DNA of 64,000 nt from Caecitellus pseudoparvulus (taxonomy: Eukaryota > Bigyra: Bicosoecida), in NCBI GenBank assembly GCA_965644315.1, contig CBFFRQ010000095.1:182014-246013 (forward strand). Direction: 5' to 3'. How positions within the stretch are numbered: the first letter of the stretch is position 1; every line of letters starts with the position of its first letter. Shown one piece after another: positions 43,815-54,193 of the stretch. Both the position numbers and the translations under genes were made by a program. The notes under the pieces were generated by a model, which saw only the letters and a program-made list of their open reading frames with translations, was not told the origin of the DNA and searched no databases.

Positions 43815-45270
43815 ATGAACTCCACAGCCGTCGGCACCTTCATCATGACCATGCTGCCCCTCACGGACAGAAATGATGTGAAGCTCCTGGGCTCCATGTC
43901 TCGCGTCTGCAAAGGGTGGCACGCCGCCAGCCGCCACGCCATGCTGCTGGCGTGTCGAGGCTGTCTGCAGCAGCTCGACGCAGCACAGCACCTGTTCAAG
44001 CAGATGCAGGACGGGGCGGGCGGAGGGGGCGCCTGGGTCGTGCGGTACGGCGCCACTGGCCGCAGGACCCTGGACCGGGCGCAAAAAGGCCGTGGCGATG
44101 ACCCAGACCTCACCTTGGCTGCCGTGCGTTGCGCCGTGTCTCGCAGCGTTCTGCGGCGCAACTGACGCCCATCACCGCCCACCACAGTGCAAGGATGAGC
44201 GAGACTTTTGGTCCGATGCTCTCACCATGGTGCGTTGTGGCGCCGCCGCTGCAGGACGGGCAGCGTGCTTGCACTTGCTGCGAATTTCCGCACCCGCACA
44301 GCTCGGCGAAGCGTACTTCAACCACCCCAGCGTCCGAGCAGCCACGACTGAAGCTGCCATGGCAGCAGCTGAAGCTCGCCGGGAGGAGGACTTGCAGCTG
44401 CTGCAGGCCTTTGGGGAGGCTTTTTCTCCCACACGCCTGCGCACCACCGAACCGCCGCCGGTCACGGACTTCAAGCCCAGCATGTTGCCGCCTTCCACAG
44501 CCAAACGCCTGGCCATGTGGCAGAAGAAGCGGCAGACGACTGTGCTTGCTCAGCCCCCCTCAACGCAGGTGCTGACTGTCGGCGACATGGTGCAGCACAT
44601 GCTGGAGAAAGCGCGCGATGCGTGGCACAGGCGCATGTGCGTGGCTGCACTGCATGCCGACTTCGTCAAGGCTGATGCGCACGTGATGTTCAGCGACATG
44701 CTCGCCGTCCGGGCAGCGGTGGAGGCCTTGCTCATCCTGGAGGCGTGGCGTGGGCCGGACGAGGTGTCCGTGCCGCCAGCTGTTGCCGCTTCGTACCCGG
44801 AAACTGCAGAGTTCGCAGCCGACACTGTGCGAGCTTGCTCACGCGAATCCCGCGGCGGAACAGGCCGACCAGGGCTGAACTCCAAGGGCATGGAAAAGCT
44901 GTATGCCCTGCTGCGTTGCTGCAGCGACTACACCCTCCGCGCTGTGCGTGGTGCGTTGCCGGTGGCCTCGCCCTCGCCCCAAGTGGAAGAGCTCCTCGCA
45001 CACATCACTGACTTGCTCGAGAAGGCTGAGCAGGAGCGGAGCACCCACGACGCCACGGTGGCAACACCTGTACCCACGCCTGCAGCTGCAGCTGCGGCCT
45101 CAGGAGGCGGTGGCGGCGATTTCCTCAGCATCCTGCTGTCTGAGCGGCAGCCGCCGCCGCGAGCGCGGCACCTGGGCTACTTTGCCAGCGTCGACGAAAA
45201 CGCAGCACGCAGAACCCTGGACAAGTCACGTAGGAGGGGAAAGTCCCTCATGGCCTTGGCTGGACTGTAA
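43815..45270 (+). CDS. F-box-like protein, otherwise unrecognised
   Basis: Exon 1 (43815-44123) and exon 2 (44188-45270) join across a 64-nt intron to 463 residues. The N-terminus has the shape of an F-box: LPLTDRNDVKLLGSMSRVC, then KGWHAASRHAMLL. The rest is helical without a standard F-box partner domain (no WD40, LRR or Kelch), and the C-terminus carries GGDFLSILLSERQ with a basic tail (KSRRRGKSLM). F-box proteins are substrate receptors of SCF ubiquitin ligases. The helical C-terminus is unknown, and the F-box call rests on the short motif only. Confidence 0.6.
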
Positions 45271-46939
45271 AACCTCGTCGCCTTGCTCCTTGTGCGTCGC
45301 GTGGGAGGTATTCTGGGTGCGCCGGAGGTGTGCTCCTGCCCCCTGTGCGCCGCCCACGGTGGCCAGGGAACATTTTCGTGGCTTTACGGGGGGCTATAAA
45401 CGCTGAGATGTCTTGCTGAGTGTGTGTTTTCTCATGGACACCCTGCTCACTGCCACCGCTTTATGTCCAGTGTTCTTTGAGCTGAAAGTTTGTCTCCCAT
45501 TTGGTGCTGCAAATTGACGTTGTGCGCTGCGAAATGCACTGCCTTGCCGCGTTCGTTGGTGTCACTGTGGCGTTCGGCACTGATCCCCTTAATGTGGAGG
45601 CTTGGGTTTCATGCGCATGCTGGAGACTGGCTTCGGTGTGGTGCAAGGGGGTAGTCGACAGCCGACGGCGGTCACAGGCGCGGAACCGGGAAACGGGAGC
45701 TAGATTGAACAGAAAGTGCCCATACACAGCTCTTCCGTTCAAGTAAGTTTGTATGCCTTTGACAGTTGTAAAGAACCTGCACGGAAGGCCGCTTGCGGTG
45801 ACTCTGGCATTTGCCACAGCACGTGAAATGTGGTCGCAGCTGACTGGGCGATTCTTGAAGGTGTTCCATTCCCTCTATCATGCACGGACCGCCCCCGCCT
45901 GCATGTGTCAACTCCTGAGCAGTAGCTATCATCGAGGCCCAACATGCATGCCCTCTGTGTTGTGCATCCATTGGCAAGCCGCCTGTATCGAAGGCAAGCC
46001 AGGAGGCAGACAGTGCGGTGCAGACGAGCACCGAAATCAGGTTCCAACAAAACGAGTGGCCGAATCAACACACTCCATGAGCTCAAAGGGCTTGCCACAA
46101 CCCGTGAGCCTCAGGGCCGATCACTCCCGCAGCGGACCTTGAGTCTGAGCAGACATGCTCGTGTGACTCACAGCCAAACGCAGCATTGCGGTCAAACCGC
46201 AGCACAACGCAAGCCATGAGCGTGCCGCGTCTCCAAGATGGCATCATTAGGTGGCACAGCGAGCTGCAATTGCTATGAAGTGTTTGGAAGCCCCATGTTG
46301 TGTGTGCGCCGAACAGGACGCACGTCGAGATTGGTCGACTGTGTTCCTGAAACACTCCTATCCACACTGACTGCGCAGGCACGAAGTATTGATCACGGCG
46401 ATCATCGCTTGCATTCGATCCCCATGCACCTGTGGAGTGCACAAGGCAAGCAGGTACGTCTTGCTGCCTTGACCAGGCGAGCCGGCGGTTGGCAAGGAGA
46501 AGAGTGGCTAGCGTTTCGCGCGAAACGCGAGACTGAGTCTCATGCCTGAACCTCTGGGCCATTCCCGCGTAACAGACAAAACACATGCTTGTCACGCACT
46601 GCATCAATCGATGGTTGTCAAAGCTGACCTTGCTTGCTTGCTGCATTTCACATGACCAGGCTTGCAATCAGGCAACAGAGGTGTGCCAGCTTGCAACGGG
46701 CGGCACTCCCGCTTGACAGACACACCAGGCCTCCGCCAAGCAGCCTTTGATCCCGGACCTGGTCTGAACGGATCATTATTGCATTTGCTTTGAAACATGA
46801 CAACGAGAAGTCACGCCCCTACGTCCTGCCGTCCTTGGGTGGGCGTGAAACATCGCGCTTTGTCTTGGCGCAAGTACAGCCTGCAGAGCTCGCCCACACA
46901 CACCAGCCCAGAGCGCGGGACCTCTGCACTGTGGCGAGC
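45271..46939. other. Gene-poor, relatively AT-rich stretch
   Basis: About 1.67 kb without a recognisable gene. The base composition looks lower in GC than the surrounding genes. Open frames of up to about 190 codons exist on the minus strand, but none resembles a family, and they overlap each other in different frames. A TATAAA occurs at about 45395, just after the F-box-like gene, with no clear gene it would serve. I see no tRNA, tandem repeat or terminal inverted repeat. It may be a decayed insertion or the 5' region of the LRR receptor gene. Confidence 0.45.
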
Positions 46940-49900
46940 ATGGCGAATCCACGCAAGTGTGTGGAAACGTGCCCAGGTCTTGTGGGGTGCCTGCGTACCA
47001 CCTGCAGCTGGAGGCAGGGGAATCGGTCGAGTACGGATGAAGGCACCGCTCACAGACTTCCCTTGACACATGGTACAGAGGCCCCAGCGTCGAGGAGCGT
47101 CGGGATCGGGTCAAGGGCTGGGTGGGGGAGGCTGCTCTGGTTGATTAGCGTGGTGGGCCTGTGGGCCGCAGCAGTCGGGGACGTGCCATTATGCTGCGTG
47201 GTGGAGGGTGACACTCTGGTGAGCTGTAGCGGATGTGGGGGAACAAGCCTGAACATTTCGGGAAACAGCTTCAAGAACATAAGTGCCAATGCTTTTGATA
47301 ACTTTGCAAGTCTCACGAGCCTGGACCTTGGCCACAACTTTGGCCTGACCAGCCTGCCGTCGGGAGTGTTTGATCACCTGCACAACCTGCGCACCCTTTC
47401 TATAGCGGGACACAAGCAGTGGGTCGGAGGTGGGTTGCAGACCCTGCTGCCAACTACCTTTAACAACCTTACCAGCCTCACGTACCTAGATCTGAGTGGT
47501 AACGGCGCCCTGGCCAACTTGCCGCAAGGCTTGTTTGCTCACCTTCGCAACCTTACACACCTGGACCTGAGCGGCACGGGTCTGTCCGGCTTCCCTCCAG
47601 ATATGTTCAGCAGCCTTACAAGCCTTACGAAGTTGTTCTTGGGTGGCAACAATGCTCTATCGAGCCTGCCCCCGGGGGTGTTTGACAGCTTGACCAACCT
47701 CGCAGTCCTTGGCCTGGGTCACACCAGCTTGGCAAGCCTGCCATCACATATATTTGATAACCTCTCCAGCCTCAATAGGTTGAGTCTAGCCTATAATGAC
47801 CTGACGAACCTGCCATCGGGGGTGTTTCGTAACCTCAGGAGCCTTGCAGACCTGGACCTGAGATCCAACGACCTGACCAGCCTTCCGCCTGGCGTGTTTG
47901 GCAGCCTCACCAGCCTTTCACACTTGGATCTTAGCTTCAACTTTGCCTTGGCCAGCCTGCCAGCGGGCGTGTTTGGCAACACCACCAGCCTCACATACTT
48001 GAGCCTGAGGCGCGCCGACGTCAGTAGTCTGTCTCCCGGTGTGTTTGATAGCCTCACCAGCCTTGGACATCTGGATCTGAGCTACAACAGCTTGACCAGC
48101 CTACCGACCGGCGTGTTTGATAGCCTGACAAACCTCACTCACCTGGATCTGAGCTATAATTATGGCCTGGCAAGCCTGCCTGTAGGCGTGTTCGACAACC
48201 TCACTCGCCTCGCATACCTGGACCTCAGCGATTGCAGTACCTTGAGTAGCTTGCCTGTGGGAGTGTTTGACAGCCTCACAAGCCTCACGTCCCTGCACTT
48301 GAACTACAACGATGCCTTGGCCAGCCTTTCTGTGGACGTATTTGACAGCCTCACCAGCCTGACCACCTTGTACGTCTACGGGTCTGCATTTTCAAGCCGG
48401 TGCCCCCCACCATCTCCATCTGCCATAAACTGCTCCATGCAGGACGGACCGCTCCAGCACAGTCCTAAACTGTGCTTGTGCAGTGGCTGTCCCACAGCAC
48501 CCCCACTCTCAATCACGTCACTCAGCTGTACTGAACCACGAAGCTGCTCAGTCGGAAATGGTGTTCACTCGGTCGCCCTGGAAGAGGGTGCTTCCGTGCA
48601 TTGTTCGGGGAGTGACTCCTGCAGAAACGCCAGCATGTTCTGCACATCCCTTTCCATCCCGAGACCTTGTAACGTTTCGTGCACTGGAGAGAACTCCTGT
48701 GTGAACATGGCGCTGTATGGTGTGTGGAACTGCACAGCGGGCGCTTGTCCAGCTGCTGTCGATGTGGTGTGTGCTCCAAGCCAAAACGTGCTGGAGAGCT
48801 CACCCACACCGAGCCCTTCCAACTCCCCCTCACCATCTACATCCCCCAGCAGTTCTCCGTCAATCACAAGCAGCAGCAGCGCCAGCGTGACAGGTACGGC
48901 ATCCAGAACGCCCATATCCACCACCACTGCCCCACCAACGTCAACGGGCACTCCGTCGGTGACATCCAGTGGTCGCAGCATTGGTTCCAGGAGTACAACT
49001 CCCACCACCACTGTCACACCGACTCCATCAAGCTCGCCATCTTCAACCTCCAGCAGCACAAGCACAATTAGCCCGACTGTCAGTCCAACGCAAACTGTCA
49101 CACCAACCAGCACAACCACCACCACCCCCACAGCTGTTTCGCCCCACTCGAGCACTTCCATGCCCAATCCCTCAACATTCCCAAGCCCATCCTCCACACC
49201 CAAACCGTCCTTGCCCCGCTCAGCTTGGGCACTCACCCCCTCCTCACACAACTCCTCATCCCACCTTCGCATTGCTCCCCATCTCTCAGCACAGCTCGCG
49301 TGTGCCCAGCACTGCTCCTCATCACAAGCCCTCATCCTACCATGCCCTCGACCAGGCTCATGCCTCCCCCACTCCGACGTGCGCCTCCTCACAGCCTGCC
49401 AGCCTGGACACCGCGGCCTCGCATGCCAAGCCTGTGCCGACGGCTGGGCTGCTCGCTCACCCTGCACCACATGCCGGCAGTGCCCCTTCAATGGCATGGC
49501 GCCAGGTGTCGTCAAGGCAGGCACCACAGCCGCACAGATTGTGTTAGGGCTACTCACGTCCCTGTTCGCAGTGCACGGCTATGCACGTGCTCCAGACCGT
49601 GTCGCGACGAGCCTGTTCAGTGGCGGCCTGCGCCTGGCCATGTGGTACATCGGCATGGCGGGGCAGGTGGCGCTGCTGGCTGCCGACACGCCAGGCACAC
49701 TGCAAGCGACAGCGCACACCCTGGGCCACTGGGCCGACGTCTGTGGCATGGCCCAGCCGTGGCGAGCTGGCCAAGAACACACCGTAACGCCCAACGGCAC
49801 CATGTACGCCAGCCAGCCTGAGCCAGCCCAAGGCGTGGATGTGCTGGGCATCCTAGGCGCACTCACAGGGCGGGCTGGCGTCGCGACAATGCCAAGTGCC

Positions 49901-51619
49901 GGGTGTCTCACGGGCGGAGGCGACAGCCGCAGCCCGCATGACATGGCCAACATCATCATGGCCTTGTACGGCGCTGTTCTGTTGTGTGTCAGTGCCGCCG
50001 TGCTCTGGTGTTCTAGCCCTCCACCTGGCAAGACCTGGACTACCATCCTGCTGCTCCTGGCGCCAGCGGCGTACATGCAGGTGGTGCCCAGTGTCATCCA
50101 GGGCCAGGCCCGTGTCGTGGGGCTGCAACCAGTGTGGCGTGGCATGTCCAGTCCAGACGATGTCGCTGGGCATGCGGCTGACGTGGGCGGGTACGCTGCC
50201 TCCCTGACACTGCAGTGCTTGGCTGCCACGGTGGGTGTGCTGAGTGTGCTGGCGTGGCGGCAGTGGCGGAGATCGGAACACTTGCTGCCACGAGGGGCGT
50301 CCATTCCTGCCTACTGCACGATGGGGTACCGCATGCAGTACACACCACAACAAGCAGTGCGCCTCGCTGATGCAACAGGGGCAGACAAGGCACTCCAGGC
50401 AGCGGCTGTCGCAGCAGCACGCGCCAGTGAGCGTGCCTGCTGTGGTGCCGGGCGCCTCCTGCCCACACACGCCTTCCCTGCCCTGCAAATGGCCCTCGTC
50501 GTCCTGGTGGCGGTCATGGGCAGCATGACGACATCCATTGTGGCTCGCCTGGTGTGTGTGGGTGTGGGTGTGGGTTGCAGCATGGCCCTCGTGCAGCACC
50601 GTCGGCCGTGGGCGCTGGCTGAGCTGAGCGACCTGGATGTCCTGGCCCATGGGGGCATCCTCGTGCAGGTGGTGTGTGTGGGCGTGGGCACGGTGGGTGG
50701 TGGACTGGCCACTGCTGCATCCATCATCTCCGGCATCGGGCACGTGCTTGTGCTGCTGTGGCTAGCTCTGACTGTCGCCCGGGGGTACAGTGGCCGCGCA
50801 CGAGAAGTGATGGCACGTGTAGGCCGGCGTCTGCGAGCACTGCTGCCTGAGCTGGGGCCAGCCAGTGCAGGAAGTGGCAGCAGTGGTCAGCTGGGCGATG
50901 TGGCTGACAGCCAAGTGCCGGGCGTGGGCGCCATTGCGTGGGCGTTGGTGCAGCGGTGTGTGCGGCGAGGCGAGGTGCGGCCGGGAGCGTCTCGCCCAGC
51001 GTCAGATGTGTTGAGTGTGCTGGGCATGGTGCAGGAGCAGGGACTGAGCGTGGAGACTGGCATGGCGGATGTGGTGGGCGACTCTGCTTCAACCCTGATG
51101 ACCATGCCGTCTGCACGTGACATGCACCGATCCGCCTCAGCAGAGCGAGATGGTGGCCAGCTGAAGTCTTCAAGAAATCCGCTTGAAAGTTTCAGCACTG
51201 GAGCATCTAACCGCACAGTGCACGGAGCAAACCCAATGCTGCAGGCGACTGGAAGTGGCCGGCAACCCCTGCGCGTCGCGAGGCCAGCTCTTGGCTCTGC
51301 GCCTCCAACTGTACGTGACTTGCCACCTGTTCAGCCACAGAGTGGCGATACACCGAACGGTGAGCAGACAGCCTCAACTCCAATCGCCCCAGAAGACGTC
51401 ATCGCCCAACGGCGCGCGAGTGTAGCGCAGGCGCTGCTGTCTCAAGAGCTTAGTCCCGGACAGGGTGTAGGAGAGCAATCCGAGCACGGCGCGCCAGAAT
51501 CTGCTGGCCAGGCGGGGCGGCGCATGTCGGGTGTTCGCAACGTGGACGGTCGTGGCCGCCTGTCGTTCACAGGGGCCGCCCGCAGGCGGAGCTCGGTGCA
51601 TCGGACCTCGCGTCCTTGA
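46940..51619 (+). CDS. LRR/mucin-stalk/multi-TM surface receptor-like protein
   Basis: A single exon of about 1560 codons. A hydrophobic segment (residues 62-79, WGRLLWLISVVGLWAAAVG) resembles a signal anchor. Then come about 14 LRRs of 24 residues with consensus SLP-GVFDSLTSLTHLDLSYN (47280-48385), cysteine-rich blocks, a Ser/Thr/Pro-rich mucin-like stalk, another Cys cluster (CQPGHRGLACQACADGW) and about eight hydrophobic segments. A long polar cytoplasmic tail ends it. The design is a ligand-binding ectodomain on a multi-spanning membrane anchor. LRR-receptor function in recognition or adhesion is an inference; the transmembrane part matches no receptor class I know. The start is uncertain: the frame is open upstream to 46790, and a spliced 5' exon is possible. 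Confidence 0.75.
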   Translation: MANPRKCVETCPGLVGCLRTTCSWRQGNRSSTDEGTAHRLPLTHGTEAPASRSVGIGSRAGWGRLLWLISVVGLWAAAVGDVPLCCVVEGDTLVSCSGCGGTSLNISGNSFKNISANAFDNFASLTSLDLGHNFGLTSLPSGVFDHLHNLRTLSIAGHKQWVGGGLQTLLPTTFNNLTSLTYLDLSGNGALANLPQGLFAHLRNLTHLDLSGTGLSGFPPDMFSSLTSLTKLFLGGNNALSSLPPGVFDSLTNLAVLGLGHTSLASLPSHIFDNLSSLNRLSLAYNDLTNLPSGVFRNLRSLADLDLRSNDLTSLPPGVFGSLTSLSHLDLSFNFALASLPAGVFGNTTSLTYLSLRRADVSSLSPGVFDSLTSLGHLDLSYNSLTSLPTGVFDSLTNLTHLDLSYNYGLASLPVGVFDNLTRLAYLDLSDCSTLSSLPVGVFDSLTSLTSLHLNYNDALASLSVDVFDSLTSLTTLYVYGSAFSSRCPPPSPSAINCSMQDGPLQHSPKLCLCSGCPTAPPLSITSLSCTEPRSCSVGNGVHSVALEEGASVHCSGSDSCRNASMFCTSLSIPRPCNVSCTGENSCVNMALYGVWNCTAGACPAAVDVVCAPSQNVLESSPTPSPSNSPSPSTSPSSSPSITSSSSASVTGTASRTPISTTTAPPTSTGTPSVTSSGRSIGSRSTTPTTTVTPTPSSSPSSTSSSTSTISPTVSPTQTVTPTSTTTTTPTAVSPHSSTSMPNPSTFPSPSSTPKPSLPRSAWALTPSSHNSSSHLRIAPHLSAQLACAQHCSSSQALILPCPRPGSCLPHSDVRLLTACQPGHRGLACQACADGWAARSPCTTCRQCPFNGMAPGVVKAGTTAAQIVLGLLTSLFAVHGYARAPDRVATSLFSGGLRLAMWYIGMAGQVALLAADTPGTLQATAHTLGHWADVCGMAQPWRAGQEHTVTPNGTMYASQPEPAQGVDVLGILGALTGRAGVATMPSAGCLTGGGDSRSPHDMANIIMALYGAVLLCVSAAVLWCSSPPPGKTWTTILLLLAPAAYMQVVPSVIQGQARVVGLQPVWRGMSSPDDVAGHAADVGGYAASLTLQCLAATVGVLSVLAWRQWRRSEHLLPRGASIPAYCTMGYRMQYTPQQAVRLADATGADKALQAAAVAAARASERACCGAGRLLPTHAFPALQMALVVLVAVMGSMTTSIVARLVCVGVGVGCSMALVQHRRPWALAELSDLDVLAHGGILVQVVCVGVGTVGGGLATAASIISGIGHVLVLLWLALTVARGYSGRAREVMARVGRRLRALLPELGPASAGSGSSGQLGDVADSQVPGVGAIAWALVQRCVRRGEVRPGASRPASDVLSVLGMVQEQGLSVETGMADVVGDSASTLMTMPSARDMHRSASAERDGGQLKSSRNPLESFSTGASNRTVHGANPMLQATGSGRQPLRVARPALGSAPPTVRDLPPVQPQSGDTPNGEQTASTPIAPEDVIAQRRASVAQALLSQELSPGQGVGEQSEHGAPESAGQAGRRMSGVRNVDGRGRLSFTGAARRRSSVHRTSRP
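47280..48385 (+). repeat. Tandem 72-bp (24-residue) LRR repeats
   Basis: Roughly 14 copies of a 72-bp unit that code the leucine-rich repeats of the surface protein. Neighbouring units share near-identical phrases such as GTGTTTGATAGCCTCACCAG, more alike at the DNA level than protein constraint requires, suggesting recent duplication or gene conversion. Confidence 0.8.
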
Positions 51620-51944
51620 GGGAAAGCAGAAGTGCAACCTCTGGCTGTCAATAGATGCTTCATGTTCCCCCCACAGTCCGTCTCATCCGTCAACGAACCA
51701 TCACCGACTTTCCCTGCCATTCAACAAATCCACACTCCCAGTCTCGCCTCCAACACATTGATGTCGCCTAAATAAACTCCAGCTGTCTACACTTTTTCCC
51801 AGTCTCGCTTTGCTTTTCGTTCCAAGCGCCAACACGGCTCGAGCTCCAGCCAGGCCTTTGCCCCCACAACACGACAAGCTTGCACTCCAAGTGTTGCGCT
51901 GCAAGGCACACCCGCATGGCAGGAGGCAGCACGCTTGAAGCATC
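51620..51944. other. Intergenic region with possible poly(A) signal
   Basis: The 325-bp stretch after the LRR receptor looks AT-richer than the coding sequence. An AATAAA at 51771-51776 lies about 150 bp after the receptor stop and could be its polyadenylation signal. No other gene in the window shows an obvious AATAAA close behind its stop. The rest would hold the promoter of HUS1. Confidence 0.35.
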
Positions 51945-53122
51945 ATGAAGTTCCGTGCCACATTTTCGCGGGAAGCATTCGGGCAGTTTTCCAGTGCGTG
52001 CGACGCCCCCTCGCTCAAACTCCTGCAGCTGCGCCGCAACGTTTCGCCGCGAAACGCCCAGGTACGCTGTACAACTTCTCCAAGATGGGGCGCAGTTTGG
52101 TGGTCAAGGTGGACCCTGTGAAGATGAGCATTTTCCCAGAGGTGGAGGAGCAGACCCTGGATGCGTTTGCGACGCTGTCCCTCGTGCGTCCGCTCTGCAG
52201 TCCTGGCTCGGTGCTGAGCACTTGCGCGGACTCACGCCGCCTCACCCTCAGCAGGCTTCCCTGTGCATGGATGCCATTGTGAAGAGCAGGAACCACAACG
52301 TCATTGCCTTTGAGGTGCGGAGCACCATCCTGGCGTCTGCCTTCAAGTCCAGCCTGCCCAACATGGGGGGGCTGGTGGATGTGCGCCTGGCGAAGGATGA
52401 GGGGGGGCACGCCTGCCTCCTCATCCACTGCCACGCATCAGACGGCAGCCTGACGCTGTCCCGGCGCCTGCCGCTCTCAGTCAAGCTGGCCAGCGAAGCC
52501 AATGCCTTCCAGGAGCCGTACATCTCACCGCCTGCGGTAAGCCCACCTGCGCGCCCCCCTCCACGCCCGAAGCCCCCCCGTCCCACTTGGCGAGCCGCTG
52601 TCTTCACAGGTGACACTGCAAGCCCCTCCTCTAGACAAGTTCACGCCCGTCGTGGACCGCCTGCGGAATCTGTGCAAGGGGGCGGGCGCTGCCGCTGCGC
52701 ACTGCCCTCTGCAGCTGGAGATGGATGGGCGGGGGTTCATGTCCACAGACGTGCGATCTGACATCGTGTTGGCCAAGACCTACTTCCGCAACCTGAAGTC
52801 CAGCGGAGTGCCGGACAGCAGTGGTGCCAGTGCCACCGGCGCGGCCAGTGCCACCCCCTCCCCCACAGGCGCCGTGTCAGTGGACGCTCGGGTGCTGTCT
52901 CGAGCACTGCATGCTCTGAGCATGGACTTGCGGCGGGTGATTGTGGGCATTTGCCCGGCAACTGCGCTGGTGCTGCACGCCGAGCTCGCAGACAGCGCTG
53001 GCAGTGTCACGCTGCTGCTCTCGTGCGTTTCCTCTGGGGACGAGGACATGCCTCGTGGGGGGGCGGCGGGTGGGCCCACCCCCCTCACCCTGGAGGCCCC
53101 CGTGACCACCAGCTGTCCATGA
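51945..53122 (+). CDS. HUS1: HUS1, 9-1-1 checkpoint clamp subunit
   Basis: Four exons (51945-51993, 52062-52183, 52252-52536, 52610-53122) with 68-, 68- and 73-nt introns make 322 residues. Landmarks in HUS1 order: the start MKFRATFSREAFGQFS (human MKFRAKIVDGACLNHF), then FQEPYISPPAVTLQAPPLD, LQLEMDGRGFMSTDVRSD and VDARVLSRALHALSMDL. Each corresponds to a conserved segment of human HUS1, with matching splice phases. HUS1 forms the ring-shaped 9-1-1 clamp with RAD9 and RAD1, loaded at damaged DNA to activate ATR. A 70-residue insertion rich in Ser, Ala and Thr precedes VDARV. It converges on the cyclophilin gene, with 77 bp between stops. Confidence 0.88.
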
Positions 53123-53199
53123 GACGGTGCCGTGGCTGACGCGTGCGCCGTGCGCGAGTCAGCAAGCATTGGGTGCTGCTGCGTTGCGAGGTTGTGCAT

Positions 53200-54019
53200 T
53201 CATCGGTCAGAGGGCGGGGCCAGGGTGCCCGCTGATTGGATGGTGATGTCCACTGCCGGGCGGCCGTTGACTTGCAGGACGGCTGAAGCTGCCTCCACCG
53301 CCTCCAGTCCGGCCGTCACGCGCCCGAAGACGACGTGCCTTGCGTCGAGGTGTGGCGCTGGCGCGGTGGAAATGAAGAAGACAGAGGTGGCGCTGTCCAC
53401 GCCGCTGTTGGCCATGCTGATGGTGCCGGCCTCGCTGTGACGCCCCACGAAGTTCTCGTCGGCCAGCGGCTTGCCAGACGCACTCCGCCCGCCACGGCCC
53501 GTGCCGAGCAGGTAGTCCCCGCCGAGAATGCCGAAGCCGCGTCGGACCTTGTGGATGGAGCTGCCAATGTAGCCATTTTTGTCCTGCGCGCTGCCTTTGC
53601 ACAGCTGGGCAGAGGGGGCGGCGCAGGGCGTGAATGCGGCGGCCTGGCTGTGTGCGGAAATAGCGCCAGCCTCACCTGCAGGAAGTTCTCCACCGTCTCG
53701 GGCACAACGTCATCCTGAGGGAGAGAGGTGGACGGTAGACATGCGGGAGCTATTGGACTGGGCAAGCATGCGCCCTGCAGGCCGCCTGACGCACTGCCAG
53801 CTCCAGCTCTATCCTGGCTGGCTTGGCAGCGTCTCCAATCTGCAGGTCCAGGTATGCGCGCGTCCTAGACACGCCCTGCGCCGGCTCCGGAAGGGCCGGC
53901 ACAGTCCCTGCAGAGGCCGCTGCCTCCTGTGCCTTGAGCGCGGCGTAGTAGTAGCCCAGGCCCTTGCTGCGCCTGCGCCCGACCAGGCCGGCGGCAGGGC
54001 GTGCCGCTCTAGCCCACAT
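53200..54019 (-). CDS. Cyclophilin-type protein with degenerate active site
   Basis: Three exons (54019-53795, 53714-53676, 53604-53200; introns 80 and 71 nt) encode 222 residues. The first 60 residues are Arg-rich and amphipathic, as in a mitochondrial presequence, then the cyclophilin fold appears with DVVPETVENF, GSSIHKVRRGFGILGGDY, GRGGRSASGKPLADENF, and TSVFFISTAPAPHLDARHVVFG. Residues that bind and isomerise proline in cyclophilin A are changed: the catalytic Arg in FHR is Lys (IHK), Gln of SQFF is Val (SVFF), and the Trp of EWLD is His (PHLD). The fold is kept but isomerase activity and cyclosporin binding are likely weak. The start at 54019 is divergent from the PELP1-like gene by 174 bp. 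Confidence 0.8.
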
Positions 54020-54193
54020 GCTGCTTGGAGGGTGGTGGCCAACACCTCAGGGGTGGACGTCAGGAGGGCACTGCGTGTGCAATTCTGCAAATCATTTTAC
54101 CACCTACACTCGACTTGTGCCCTGCCACTTCACGCATGCTCCACTCAGTGCTTTGGGCTGTGCAGGGGTGTTCTGTGAACCAATTACCGCAGC

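Noticed and set aside
45461-46667. Minus-strand open frames of 118-194 codons in the gene-poor stretch
   Set aside because: They overlap one another in different frames, have no recognisable motif and no clear splice fit.
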